Source: Limanda limanda (lineage: Eukaryota > Chordata > Actinopteri > Pleuronectiformes > Pleuronectidae). Taken from it: a stretch of 64,000 nucleotides of DNA. The DNA is taken from contig NC_083641.1 in assembly GCF_963576545.1 (NCBI RefSeq), positions 15,684,893 to 15,748,892 on the forward strand, in the 5' to 3' direction. The translations under genes were made by a program, and so were the position numbers. The notes beneath the pieces are model-generated. The model worked only from the letters and a program-made list of their open reading frames with translations, was not told where the DNA came from and did no database searches. How positions within the stretch are numbered: the first letter of the stretch is position 1; the number at the start of each line of letters is the position of its first letter. This document shows, piece by piece, positions 46,901 to 61,900 of this stretch.

Positions 46901-49900
46901 GGGCAATCACTCCAGGAACCTGGGGTTTGCTTTGGAAAAATGATCAGCACAACATTTAGGTAAAGATGTAAAGATAACTCACTTGTGTGGTCTATAATTA
47001 AACAACCAACACAGCAGTTGTTCACCCTGTCATTTATTAGGTGCACATGCTGAGGACTGGACCCAGTGGCGGAGTCAGCTCTACAATTTGTATGATGCTT
47101 TGGTCAGTGAAATCAGTGATCTCGGCAGCAGAGGGAAGTACGTCACAGGGTCAAGACACATCGCAGTGAAAAACAATGTCATCGAGCTCACAGCTGACAT
47201 CTGTCATCAGGTAACACAGATCAAGTCTTCAGCTGATGCATGATTGAATCATAACTCTGTTTGATTGTAAGAAAGAGAACAACCTGTTCTGAAAGCACCC
47301 ACATCAAGTGCTTGATCTTCCTTTTTCCCCCCCTGCATGTTGTAGTTGTTCAGTGAGAACAATGACACCCACATCTTGGAGGTGACCCAGGCCTCCCTCA
47401 GAGCCACGCCGATGGCCAGTCCCACCCAGGGAGGAGCCAGCAAGCGCCGCCGTATGGAGCTTGGCTGGGAGGTCCTCCGAGAACATCTTCAGCCTCAGCA
47501 CAGTGACTTTGATGCCATACCATGGTATGAAAATCACAGCACAGTTAGCATATGAACACGTTAAAGGTAAACTATAATATATAATTATATGACGGGTGAA
47601 CCTCAGACCGGGTGCAATAAAGGCCATCTGATTATTTGAGTAATGCTCATAGATAATCTGGTGTTTTTTTTTCTCTGATCGCGTTACGATTTTCCATCCT
47701 TCTTCCATTTTCCTCTCTTAGGCTACAGATCACTGCGGTGCTCACCTCGAAGTATCCGTCCATGGTGCCCCGCCAGGAGCTGGTGCCTCTGCTCTCTGTG
47801 CTGTACCAGCTCCTGGCAGAGCAGCGGAGAGGAGAGAGGGGGCTGTACGTGTTGCGCTGTCTGAGGGAGCTAGCCCGGTGCCAGACCCGCTATCCTGAGA
47901 GGGCCCAGGTCCACAAGGCAGAGTTGGGAAGGCTGTGGGGTCGGGTGTGGGCCCTTGCACTACGGGGGGTCAGCTCGCCTCAGACAGAGGCCTTTAGCTT
48001 GGACCTGCTGGCCTCCATCGTCCACGGACAACTAATTAATATGGACAGAGAGCTCTGGAAGCTTTTCTCTGCATCAGCATGCAAACTATCGCAGTAAGTT
48101 TCTATGTTTTCTCATTGTGCAATGTTTAATTTGGTCATGTCACATTTATATTAAATGTGCCCTCTTGATAAATGTGTGTATCTTAGTGTATGAATATAGC
48201 ATCACTATTTTCTTTTTCCTTATCTACAGGAGTGCTGCTATATGTCTGTGTCAGGCTCTATTGAAGTGTCCAGTCCCTAAGGCACTCACACTGAGGACAG
48301 GCTGGGACAATGTAGGGATCACAGAAGGATCTGGTTCTCCAAACCTTAAGGAGAACCTCATTGCATGGCTGCTGATGAGTGACCAGAGTGATGAGATGGA
48401 AGAAAGCTCCAGACCTCACCCCATAATTTGCAGGTTTGTCAGTCAGTTGGTTTCCCATGTATACTGCCGATATGCAGGACTATAATTGGAGATAGTTGTT
48501 TTCCTGGCTCTATCCAGACTCACTATACATTTTCTACTCCTGCACAATTATGAGCTGAAATTACACAATGTTGGTCTCCAGGGGATGCACTCTTTGCTCA
48601 AAATCATGGACTGTATATAAAGATGGACGATGCACCTCCACTTCGTTCTACTATCCAGAAATTAAACCAAACCGACCAATCATTTGGTGCCGGGGTCTGG
48701 CAGTGAGGCCTCTCTGATACCCACGCTCGATCCATCTCGAGTCAGTCATGGCTGTCAATCAGGACATTGCACCCACTTTTTATAATATCATGTGTTGAAT
48801 AAAAAACAGACTTAGTGGACGTATGAGCACTTGAACGTACACTAGTAGGACTAGAACTACCTAAAATGACAGAAACCATCTTTGAGAGAAATCTATTTGA
48901 TGTGAAATATTTTGTTTGGTCTATGTCCCATTCACTAAAATGCAGTAGGTTGGATTCATGACTTGGGCATGGTTGGTCACACATACATTAATGCAAAGTG
49001 AATGTCACAAATCCACGGTTTGTGTCTGAAGTGTTTGCGTATGTCTGATCTTCCATCTTTATATACAGTCTATGCTCCACAGAGAGAAAAGGGAAATTAT
49101 GCTGCTAACTATTTACTTTCTTGACTGTAAGAGAACGGTCTGTAAATTGTTGTTTTCTCTGATGTTGTGAACAGAGACTTCCCCTACAATCTAATAGCTG
49201 ACATCCTGATCTCCCTGACCTTGAAAGACACCAGAGCTGGCCTTAACTTTCTGCTGGGTACTAATGGGGCTGAGAGGTAAGACATCATTATTGATACAGA
49301 GCCTGTTGTGTGTCTTTCACAATTTATTTTACAGTGGTAGCAACTCCCTCGTTTCTGAAAACAATGAAATTCTGAAATAAGAAATAATTGAGTTTTCTTT
49401 TTTAAGTGCCTTTGTTCAGCAGCAATCCTCACTTGCTACCAAAGACAACCTGGAAGAGATTGAGAGGCTTTACTTGCAGTTCAGCTTCAACATGCTTCCC
49501 TCAGAGGTCCGAGCGACCGACGAGTCCCTGACGACGTCATCCGCTGACGGCCAGTTCACTGCTGTCCCCAGTCTCAGGAACAAGCTGGAGCAGTCCCTGC
49601 TTTGTGTGGCCGACACAATGCTCAACTGCTACTCTCCTGATGTGAGTGGAAGTTGGTACTTGTGTTTATGTGTCTGCGTTAGTGTTCACACAGACAGACT
49701 GGTATGTATTTTGATCTGCTCTCCACAGTCTCAGTCCACACCTCCAGAGTGTCTGGTGCGCTGCGTCCTTCTGCTGACTGGTGTTTTAGAAGCTTACGTC
49801 TCCACTGGGGTTCTGACTAAACAGGATGCCTGCCACTCAGAACTCCTCAAAAAGGCAAAGGTAAACGTTCAGACTCAAATGGATGAAATCTAGTTTAGGT

Positions 49901-52900
49901 GGAGTGCCACCTAGCCACCATTGGGCTAAAAATCTTGGCTTCTCTTTTGGAGAGCTGTATGTCATCAATCTTTATTGACTGTCGATGATATTGAATAACA
50001 TTTCAATTATGATGGGTGTTTTTGTCTGTAGGCTGTGACTCAGGACTTCACTGGGTTTGTTTCAAGTGTGATGGTAAAGATGACAGAGGAGGGGACCATG
50101 ACCACTCTAAGGTCCGTCATGAAGCTGTGCACACAGTCAGCCAGCAGGAAAAACACGGTAAACAACAGTCGTCACCACAGTTTTAAGTCCATGTATTTAT
50201 AAATAAATGAGATTCATTTGCCCGACGTCACTGTGACTAAATCTGGTCTGGTTTCCTAGAGATAAACACTTTTTTTATTTCTTCTGCAGAATAAAGTTTG
50301 TCCCATCTCCTCCAGCCTGTTCATTTTGACGCTGCCGGCCAGTCTACTCAGTGAATTAGCAGGGATCTGCAAACTGTTGGTACGTGAAACAGATACAGTG
50401 AAATGTAGAGATTCATGGTGTTTGTGGCCTGAGGATAAGAATCTCAAATTCATTCACTGTCACTTCACTGAATTAACCTCACTTCCCTGTCCCCGTAGCT
50501 AAGCAGTGTTTCAAAGAGAGTCAGTGTGTTGGAGGAAGACAATCACGTAGATGATGACTGGGAGGTGACCAGGACTCAACAAGGGGACGATGTTGATTTG
50601 TTTGAGGATGGTGAGGAGCCTCACAGCAGCACCAATGGGACCCACAGGCAGAAGGGAGACGGCACTGATGCTTCTTGTGGGCCAGGTAAGAAAGAATCTC
50701 TTTCTGTTTAAATTATTGCCTTTCTTGGAATTATGGAATTATTTGGTAAAATGTATTTAAATTAAGAAATTACTGATGTATTGTGGTTCTGTCCTCCCTC
50801 AGGAGCTAAAAGCCTGTTAGCAGAGGATCATCTGGCCCAGCAGGACATGGCTCTCCTCGCCATCATGGAGTTCCTGTGTGAATGCGGCTCTGTCCAGCAC
50901 ATCCACGGCCTGCTTTTTAAACCCCAGGATGTGCGGCGCAAGCTGCTGGAGCTTCTGGAACAGATTGACTTCAGCAAACTGCTGCACCTCAACATGGTGA
51001 GGAGCACCAGGGACAGCGGGTCACTGTGGCACAGTTTCAATAGTGATTCCTGAGCTACCGAACACTAACATCGGGTTCTCTTGCAGTATCTAGTTCTGCT
51101 CAAGAATCTTCCCGCTGAGGACTCGCTCTCTCCAGTCGAATTTGATTTGCTGCTGCGTCCGCTGGCGTAAGGAATATAAAATATGTTTGCTGCACAAATA
51201 TATTTTATTAGAGAAAGAGCAGTTCTTGATGATACACGTTATACTTGAGGCAACATAAACTATTCTAGTGTTTTTTTGAATAAGTGTCACTGTTTGTTTA
51301 CAGAGATTTGTGTGGTCTGCACCGTCAAGACCCAGAGATCTGTGCTGCTGCGCTGCTTGGTTTGTTACCATCCATCAGGAGCCTGGGGAGAACCCACCAC
51401 ATGCCAGAGGAAATGATACATGTTCAGGGATCCCTGCTCCAAGTGCTGTCTGGATTCTGGTTAGTGGTATATTTTAATACCATGAAATTGCACAGGGTTG
51501 GTCTGAAATCATGAAATGAAGCCACTGGTTGTCACAAGGTGCTTTGAGTCTTTGATGGAGGATGATCAAGTGTGAAAATAATGTCCTTTTAATTAAAATT
51601 TTGAGTCGATGCCAACTGTGTCAAACCTTCCAAACATGATTTTGATCTGACTCTGATTCTGCATGAAGATTTACCATGATGAAAGTCTGTCCTGGCTTTT
51701 TATGATGGAATTTTTGACACTTTTTTTAGTTTCCTGATCCAAACGGGGAAATGCATAGCAACTGTGCGAGCTGCTTTAGTGCAGTGTCTGCTTGCTTTAC
51801 TGGAGGTAAGATCTCAAAGGTTGTGTTTAATTTCCAACGACTACGTTAAATGTTGTTTTAGGCTTTTCTGCCTAGCCGTGAAATGTTTGACTTGTATGTT
51901 TAACATCTCCAGCTAAATCAAGCCGTAGGCCAGGCAAACCTTTATAGATCAGATTAATGTTTTATTTGACTGGGAAGTAAACTGTTATTTGTCTAGTGAT
52001 ATGTTGGTCCAGAGGTTAGGGGCAGTGGCATCATTTTTTGCATTTGAAAATATGTTCAGTCAACTGAGGAAATGTGTGAGAGAAATGTTTCCCTGGGACA
52101 AATCTTTCCCCTCTTCTTCATCTGCATTCTGTTCACTAATATCCTCCTGACGTCTCTCCCCTGTGACAGGCTGACCCCTCTTGTGAGTGGGCAGTCCTGA
52201 GTTTTGGCGAGGAGGAGCAGCGTCCAGTGTCTATCATCCTCCCATCTCACCTCTCAGATACCCATCACCAAGTCCGCATGCTGGTAGCCATGTCAGTGGA
52301 GAGGTATGCTTCAACTGGGAGCTGAATTAACACCACTCTATCAGAATAAACGTCAGAATTGACAGATTGTTCAATAGGTGTGATAGAAAATAGGATAGTA
52401 AATAAGATAAAAACTATTAAATTGAATAAATTAAAAATTGTTATGACTGTCACATTATTCTCTTTTGTATCCAGGTTGTTTCTGGACATGAGACCAGAGC
52501 ATCCTGATAAAAGGAAGATGCTGCCACTGAAACACCAGCAGGATGCTTTTGAAAACATTTACCTGAAGGCTCAGGAGGGAATGAGTCTTCCAGTGAGTTC
52601 ATACATTGTTCTTGCTCATCATGAAAAGTTGATAATTTCTTCCTTCTTCAGCCCCGTTTGACTTTTTCTTACCGTGCGATCATACATAGAGATGCAGCTC
52701 TTCAGAGGACCAGAAGGACGAGGCGTTCAACCGCAAGGCCACCCTGTTGAAGAGTTTGTCTGGGGTGCTGTGCTGTAGTCCGGTGTGTGAAAAACAGTGT
52801 CTGTTTGCCCTGTTCCAGTCCTACAAGGAGAACAACATCGAGGAGCAGCTCATCAAAAAGGTCACAATTTCAGAGCATCGTGCATCATTCAAAATAAGGT

Positions 52901-55900
52901 TTCAAATGCTTTAAGGGGATATCTGGTATGTTTCTGGGCCTTATAGCAGTAGCCGCGACACAGCAGCAGTAGCTATATATGGGGCAACTGTAACAAAGCA
53001 TGATATTTCAGTTTTTTTATCCAATAAAAGGATCAAATTGTTATTCTGGCCTCAACCTGCTCTTTAAGTTTATTTTTGGGAACATAGAAAGACACAGCTC
53101 TGTTGATCAGAGGGAGGATATCCTGGTCACACAATGTTATGTAGTGTCAGAAGGAATCGTCTTTGGACACATCATTCTAGCCAATATCGGGCATAATCAG
53201 GTCCCGCTCTTCACAGGATTGGTATTCTTCGTCTTTGGGACATATGGTCACAGCACCAACTGTAAAACCAAAAAGTTTCCAGAGCTTCACAACCATGGAG
53301 CAGTTTGTTGTCTCTCCCCTGCATTGTGCCTCCCTCTTTCACTCTCTCCTTGTTCGTCTGTATACTTGGGCTCAAACAAATAGGACCGACCATCGAAGTC
53401 AAATGCGTTTTCAACGTTATTCACATCAAAAAATATTCTGCCATAATAGTTTCTCTCTGTCAAATCGAAACTCCTCTTTCCAAGTCTCCCGCTCACTAAC
53501 CTATCCACCTCTGTCTTCCTTCATCAACCCAAGTCTCATTAGTGCCTCATGGTTGCCAACAACGCATCGATCAAATCATCAAAGTGGACAGAAGTTTTTT
53601 TTCAAGTGCCTTTCATTTACACCCTGACAATTATAAACATAGGGTGCATGTTGAAAAATAATGGAATTTCCCTTAAAACTAGTTTTAATATTGAATTCTG
53701 ACATCACTGTGAAAGGATGAAAATGTTATCTGTCCAAGGATTTTGTCATGTATCTTCCCTAGCAGCTTGACAAGTAAAACTTTGGTAAAGGTTTAATAAT
53801 GAGTCAATAGGTGGCTCCTTTCCCTTTAAATCAATAGTCTACTGAAAGACGAGAGAGATATGAACTGTTTCTTCTTCCCTTGACAGATGTTGTGCAGTGT
53901 ATCCAGAGCACTGGGCTACAGGAGTGTGAAGACCTTTGTCACTTCTCACTTGTATTACTTGGTGGCGGAGTGGCTCGTACAGAGACAGACTGACGATCGA
54001 TACACTCTCGGCTCTTTCCCTTACGCACTCCTTGACCATGACGCCATCAAAGATTTCTATAGGTGAGGAAATCAACTTTTCCGACTGTAGTGGTGTTTTG
54101 TTGTTGTCATATCATGTTCAGTGTTAAACATTTACCCAGTTTTTAAAGTCTATACTTTCCCCTACACTACATTATATACAATTTATGTTATCAAGACTTG
54201 ACAACAAAGAGTTAATGAATTACGAGCGCCTGGTTTTAACACCCTGTTGTCTCATATCCTCTTGTAGCTCTACCTACCAGGTATTGGTCCCCCACCTGGT
54301 CTTCCTCGATGACTTTGAGCAGGTGAGGTCCATCGGTCGGTATCTGGAGAAGGACTGGAAGGAGCTGTTGGCCGACTGCTTCCCCAAGATCATGGTCAAC
54401 ATCCTGCCGTACTTCGTTGCGTCTGGCCAGGACTCGCAGGTCGCAAAGCAGAGAGAAACGGCCCACAGAGTGTACAACCTGCTCAAAGATGACAACTGTC
54501 TGGGCAAACAGGTAAACACACCAGCTGAAGTCGACTGAACAAGTGGGATCAGATTATTCCTGTCCTACTGCGTTTCAAATGCTTGTGAAATGGATGTGAA
54601 AAAACGCACACCAACCTTACTCACATGAACAATTTTTGCACAATCATCTGTTTTCATCTTACTTTTTCAGTAAATTATGCATGACCAGCAGCTCAACTAA
54701 AGCTGGGCTCAGACTACAGGAGTTTTACCTAACCTAACTGATTTGTGAATTGCAGTTGCATCACGACCATAAGCAAAATCTTCACAGCTATTTTTATCTA
54801 CAGGATAATTTAAAGATTATTGCTCGAGAGGCAGTGATGCACAACCTCATGTCTCTCATGTGACCCCACGGGGAAACAGTTGTAACCATACTGGAGAACG
54901 GCATGGAGCGACAACTTGCTCTGATAATCGACAAAAGCAGAAGGTGAAGACTGGATTGGAAAATGGTTGGAGCGACTTGGTCAAAACGAGTTATCTATTA
55001 TTCAGTAAAACTAGACTGTCAGCTGCTCTGGTTTCTCTGTCTCTCTCATTTGCTGTTTTGGTTCTGATTTGATCCTCCCGATTTTAAATCCAAACTATCA
55101 AACACGTTTCATAATTATCGGGTTGGCCCTAAAGGTTCTATTGGCAGTTCGGGATGTTAAACATTGCTACCGACCAATGTTCCAGACCTGATTTATCCTC
55201 TAAGCCTCAGCTGCAGTATCAGGGTTAAATAGACAGATATTCCTGCAGTCTGAGCCCATAGTTAATGTGCTGTGTCTTCTACATGAGTTACTATACAGTA
55301 TCTGAAAGGCAGCTTTGCTTGACTGCATATCACATGTCTTTGTCATGTTTGGGAATCGTTCTGCAGCAAATCGACAGCCTTATCCACACTAACCTTGCGG
55401 ACATAGTGGTGGAGTTGCTGATGACTCTGTATGAAGGAGTTGGAACTGAAGGAGACAGAGGAGAGCTGCAATGCTTTATAGGGTAATGACATTTACGATG
55501 TACCATGATTTTCACTTTATCCATTTTATGGATTCATTCTGTTATTGGAAGGAAAACAGCATTATTTAAGATAAATGAAACAACTGTTTCACGCCCCCTC
55601 AGCGAACTAGACCCTGAACCAAACCCACCGTACTTCAACTCCTATGTCATCAAAGCTACTCTGGAATACCTGAGCAAGTGCCACGGTGCGCACAAGTCAC
55701 TGGTAGCCATTCTGTCAAAAAACCCGGTAAGTAGTCTGTTTTTTTTGTAAGTTTCTTTGTCTTTGTTATTATTAATCAGTGCAACTTAATCTTATTTTTT
55801 TGCTGTTTTGTAGATTTCAATTCAAAGGATCCTGCTGGCGGTGTGTGAAAGAGCAGCAGAGACGACCAACGTCTATGAACGTCATCGTATCCTCCTCATG

Positions 55901-58900
55901 TATCACCTGTTCGTCAACCTGCTGCTCAAGGAGGTGAAGGACGGTCTGGGAGGAGCCTGGGCCTTTGTGCTCAGAGACATAATCTACACACTTATACACC
56001 AGATCAACAGCAGGTGGGGTCATGCGCACACAGGTGAAATGATATTCACATATTCATATAATACATGAAGCGGACTCAATTTGTGTTCCTTACATCCACA
56101 GACCAGTTCAGTGCAATGAGGTCTCTGCCCGAAGCCTCTCTCTGTGCTGCGACCTGTTGACCTCTTTGTGTCAGGCAGCCTTGCAGTTCTGCGATGACGC
56201 TCTAGACTGCCACCTACAGGTCATTGTTGGGACTCTCACGGCTCAGGTGATCAGCCGGCCCACCATCTCGCAGCAGGTTAGTTTATTTTTCTGTATTTCA
56301 TTCAAGCATATAGACTTAATGCAACATGTGGGGCATTAACATGTATATTATGCATCCTGTATGGAAATTATTCCAAATTTTCTATTGAGGCCACTAAAGT
56401 AAAACGTTATAAAAGACTACAAGTTAATTTATTGAATGTAGATTTGTTTAAAAAAAAACAACAATGATATTATTTTCATATTTGCTTCTGTAAAATTACT
56501 ACTTCCTTGTTTAGAAATTTAAAGGCATGCATTTTGATTTTTCTTCTACTTCTGTCTATTCATCCATCCCTTCAGGTGCTTAGTCTGTTGCAGTTTCTTG
56601 TGATTCAGAATGAACAGAAGTTAAAAGGAGCCATCGGCAGGTTGCAGCCTTTTCCCGACCTGCCTGAATTCAAAGAACTTCGTTCTGTACAGCACAGGCT
56701 CAAATATAACACTGGGACCTTTACACTGCGACAGGTGACAGCAGCACACACACATTTCAATTTAAACATCCTTTTAGAAAATTGAACTCAACCCACTCAT
56801 TATTCACTCATACACTGTAGTTAAAAGCACCTCAAGTGATTTTTTTTGATTTTTTATGTCATATGTTGCAAATGTATTTATGCTGAGGAATACAAAAAAT
56901 TATGGGATATCAGTTAGGGGGCCTGACAAATATCCACCTGTTATTATCATGGATCCAAGTAAGGTTTTTGGATGCACATGTTGCTCTGATTCTTCTGTGT
57001 TTTGACAAGTGGAAATGTCATAGTTATCAGTCTTGCTTTTCATCGCTCATCTCTCTGCAGGAGGTCACCCACTTCCTGTCAGTGACATCCTGTGACTCCT
57101 TACCTCGGACCAGACTGGAGGGACTGAAGGAGCTGACCAGACAGCTGCATGACAAGAAGGAACAGATCAAAGACCTGCTCAAGGAGTGCCACGGTATGAT
57201 AAGGGCAAAATGGTCTATTCTAGTCACGTTAAATGTCTACTGAACCTAAATCTTGTTTATCCCTCTTGCAGCTGACCCCAGTGATAGCGTGCTGGTGAAG
57301 CTGGTTCTAAGTCTGCTGCAGCTCTGTAAGCTTGCAGCCAACCAATCGGGTGGAGCCGATATACTAGGTATTTAATCAAATACTTTCTACAGTAGGGCTG
57401 TCCATCTTCATCTATAATCCCATTTCAATTTAAGTCCTTATTATTTGTAATATTCAAATTATAGTTATATTTTTTTATTACATTTTTAATAAAATTTTGC
57501 TTGCTCTTACTATGTGCTGTGCATTAAACAGTGCGTGATACAAGGCCTCATCTATTTTCTATGCAAGCTGCGCACACTTCAAGCTAACACATTTATAGAA
57601 TAAATCGCACATTTGAACAGTATAGATTTCATAAATATTTTATTATTCGATTATTGATATTGGTACCAACAGCCCTACTCTACAGCATCTATTTGCTGTG
57701 GTCTTGGCCTTGTCTGTCAAGTTTGATCAGTTTTTTTAAGGGTTTGCAAGTTCAAAAACAACACAAATCTTTTCCCGCAGAGGCAGCAGGCAGTTGTCTG
57801 GGAGAACTAGGTCCAGTGGATTTCTCCACTATCGCCCTGCTCCATGGCAGAGACCCCCTCTTCGAAAAGGCCATGTCTCTCTTCACCTCCACAGAGTTTC
57901 AGCGTCTCTACATCATTCTCAACTGCATGATTGATGCGCTCACTCATCAGCGGTACGGTGAACAACTGAACAGTAAAATGAAAGTTTGTTGCAGTGAGGG
58001 GGTTTGTGTTGATTTTTATTGTGATTTTCTGTGCTGTGACTGTGTGTCAGTATTGAGGTAAAGCGGGCAGCAGCTCAGTGTGTGCAGAACATCCTCACAA
58101 CTCAGTCTGGAGTTGACTTCTGGGAGCAGTACAAACACAACAGAGACCCCATGTTGGTCTACCTTAATCCTTTTCGAAACACCAAGAGCAAGGTTGGTCA
58201 GCGAGATGTGTGTGTCCTGTCAAGTTTGTGTGTGTATATATCATAGACTGTATAAAGGTGGATGATATGATGATGGCACAAGATGGCAGTGCGTGTATCT
58301 GAGATACTTTGGCTAAGTTTCTGAATAGTTGGAGGAACTGGATATGCATGATCCATCATTATTAACAATCTCTAGTCTGCACCCTGTCTCAAAACAGGTT
58401 GAAAAACTTAAGCCACTTACTACCGATTGATTTCCAGGTGGTTTCTGTGAGTGATGCAGACAGTTTGGAGTCCAGGGAGAAGCTGGAGAGTCAGGAGTGT
58501 TGGATGCCTCAGGCCGGCGGCCACAAGGCCTGGCTGAAGGCTCTGTGCACCGCCCTGCTGGACAGTGGAGGAGTAAAGAGTGAAGCTCTGCTCCTGTCGA
58601 GGCCACTGTGTCTGGTAAGCACATGGAAGTTACTAAAGTTAATCTCATAACTGGACTGTTTCTATCAGTAACCACAGTAATTAATTATGGGATTTGTTTG
58701 GGGTTTTGTCCCAGAATTTATGGGACATTATTCCTTGAATCATCAGTTTGAATGTGGATCTATCTGCTTAAATATTTACAACTTGGGCTGTGTTCACATT
58801 CACATCTGCTTTAGAGCATTTTGTTTATTCATAGTCACATTTTATCACAATTTGTAGCTCAACCACTTGGGTTTTAATCCATCCTCTAATCCAGAGCTCC

Positions 58901-61900
58901 AGATGTAACCACAGCTTCTTTACATCTGTCCGTCTTCAGGTGAAAGTGGACTGCTGTCAGAGGCTGCTGCCCCTCATCATTCACTCCATCCTTCTGGACG
59001 ACTCCGATGGTTCATGGAGGAAGTTGCTCTCATTGCACATCACAGACTTCTTTAGTTTCTGTTCCAGAAGTGCTCAGGCCGCCAGTCGCTCTGCCACACC
59101 TCTCAACTCTGACTCTGGTAAGTTTGGGACAATGACTGACATTAACAATAATAAATGTGTTCCCTTCAGCTGCCTTTTCATGTTCTTTGACTTTGTGGTG
59201 GAGTTTATCCCGACGTGCACTCACTCTGGAGAGCAGAGACTATTTTTCATTCTGTAGGTCATTCTGTCACTAATTCCTTTACAACCACTTCATGAACGCT
59301 TATATAAACATTTATACACAGTTATGACTCATAACAATTTCTTTGCAAAAGGTAAATGATCTGTCTGTTTTCCCAGAATGCTAACTGGCCTCAAACAACT
59401 CCTGTCCTATTTTATATCATGTGTTTTATCTCCACTCACAGTAACTCTGCCTCATAAATTACGACTTTGCTTCTTTTGCCTCAATAACTTGAATGTTTAT
59501 GAGCATTTTTTATACTTCTTTTTCATTTGTATTAACATTATTCTCTATAATTATTCCTTTTATTGTTTTATAATTCGTTGTTATTTATTATGATCTCTTT
59601 ATGTATCTATCCAATAAAGCGTCTATTATGAACTACTTCTTAGGTGAGGAACTGTTAAATCTTAACTATTATTATGTTCTCATGAATTTGTCTTTACTTT
59701 TATGTTTTCATTTAATGAAATTATTTTAATATTCATTTCTACAGAGTCTGACACGGCCAGCCGGGGTTTGTATGATAAGACCTCTCTGCGCACCATGCTG
59801 GCGGTCATTGACTATTTGAGACACCAGCAGAGGCCACTGGAGTCTCAGAGGTTTGTGACGTCATTCTAAATAAGTTTGTTTTCAGATAAAAATGTAATGT
59901 TTAGGTCATTAAGGCATGGTCTTCTTTGTGATTTGCCTCAAATGTGTTTTAAATCCTGTGTATTTACTGCTGTAGATCATAGTGCAAGTTTTAATAGTGT
60001 CTATGAAATAAATCTTGAGTCCTTCTTCCAGTAAGTCCTGCGGCACTGTGTGTAACTCAAACTTCTGGCTGGAGCTGAACTACCTGGAGGTCGCCAAAGC
60101 TGCTCAGTCGTGTGCAGCTCACTTCACCGCTCTGCTGTACACGGAGATCTACGTAGACAAGGTCAAAGCTTGCATGGAGGAAAGTCGCAGGTCTGTAGGG
60201 AATAAACCATTTATCTACATGAGATCTTGATTGTCTAATTATATATAAGTATAAAACTTCAGCAGACTATAAAAAGGTTCATGTTGCATCATATTAAATA
60301 TTCACTATTTACTGTATTTATTTAGTCAAATTTAATAATTTATTTGATTAGCCGTTGCACATTTTTTTAAAGCTGCTCAAAGCTAAGTCTGCATCCTTTA
60401 GTTAAATTTTTGCAGTTTGAGTATCACAAAATATCTGTTTGTTGATCTGTGTATTCACCAAATCTGCAGGACCAGGTCCAGAGCGACATATAAGCTCAGT
60501 TTTGAAGATCAAAGCCAGAACTTAACCATTTCTAGCCTGACGGAGAAAAGTATGGAGGACACCAGCATCAGTCTGCAGGTTGGTTTGTTCATGTCAGATT
60601 TTTTTGCATAAATCATTTAGTTTCTTAGTCAATGATACAAAGCAAATTACGATTTTAGATTATCAAGTGTCCAGAACAACTGGGATTTTAAGTGTCTATA
60701 AAATAGTATGCAGTTCAGCGCAAATAAATTCTGTTATGTTAAATACAAATAATTATTTCCACTCATTCACAATGTATATAATATGTTTGTTTGTAGGAGC
60801 TTCTGATCGAGGTGTATCGAAGCATTGGAGAACCTGACAGTCTGTACGGCTGCGGAGGGGAGACCAATACCAGTCCACTGACCAGGTAGCAAAAAGCAAC
60901 AGGCTGATAATCACAGCTGCAACTTGATGTATTGTCAATTACATGTAAACTTTTTTTAGGATTCGAACCTATGAGCATGAGGCTATGTGGGGGAAGGCCC
61001 TGACCTCCTACGACCTTCACTCCTCTCTGCCTGAGACCACGCGACAAGTGGGAATCCTGGAGGTAAGATCATTAAAGCTGAACGGGGACATTTATAGACA
61101 TTAGGATAAAGAACAGCCTGTTTGAAATTAGATGATTTGCCCTGTCTGCTAAATTTTTTAATCTAACATTATGCTGGCCCCACACTAGAGGATAATTGGC
61201 TTGATTTTCAGGACGAATTAAGCCCTCCTGATAATTTTAGGGGCGTTTCAGATGCAAGGACAGGTTGTCTGGCCAAATGATCTTGTAGTGTGACAGGTTT
61301 ACAGACATAATCTTAGTGCCACCAACTGGCTCTAAGCTTCCCTGTTTACAAATCTTATATATATATTTTCTTTTGTGCGTTTCCTATTCTCTGGAATCAT
61401 TTGTTTAAATTCCAAGTGTGTGCTGCTGTGTCTGACCTGGATCGTCAAGTGTGTGCTTTCTCAAGATAAACAATCGATTACATGTGGTCTCCCACATTTT
61501 TTAAATCAACTAAGATTTCAAAATCCTCTAGTGGGAAGCATGTATAAGGTGTAAATATATACAAATAAATTACATATGTGTAAATTCTCTCCATGTTGAA
61601 CCATCAGGGCCTGCAGAACTTTGGTCTGAGCAGCATCCTCGCCACTTACATGAGGGGTTTGGAGAGCGAAGGTGTGGAGTGGGGGGCTGAGCTAAGAGAG
61701 CTCCGGTTCCAGGCTGCATGGAGGAACACGCAGTGGGACTGTGAGCTGTCTGAGAGGTGAGAAGACGGAGCACAACCACACAGTGAGAGGGTAGAGTCCG
61801 CTGCAAAAATCACAACGGATATCTATCAGAAAGTAGGAGGCAATCTCATTTAATACGTTTTTTTCTTCTTCTTATAATTATTGCTGTCCCTGTATCAGGA

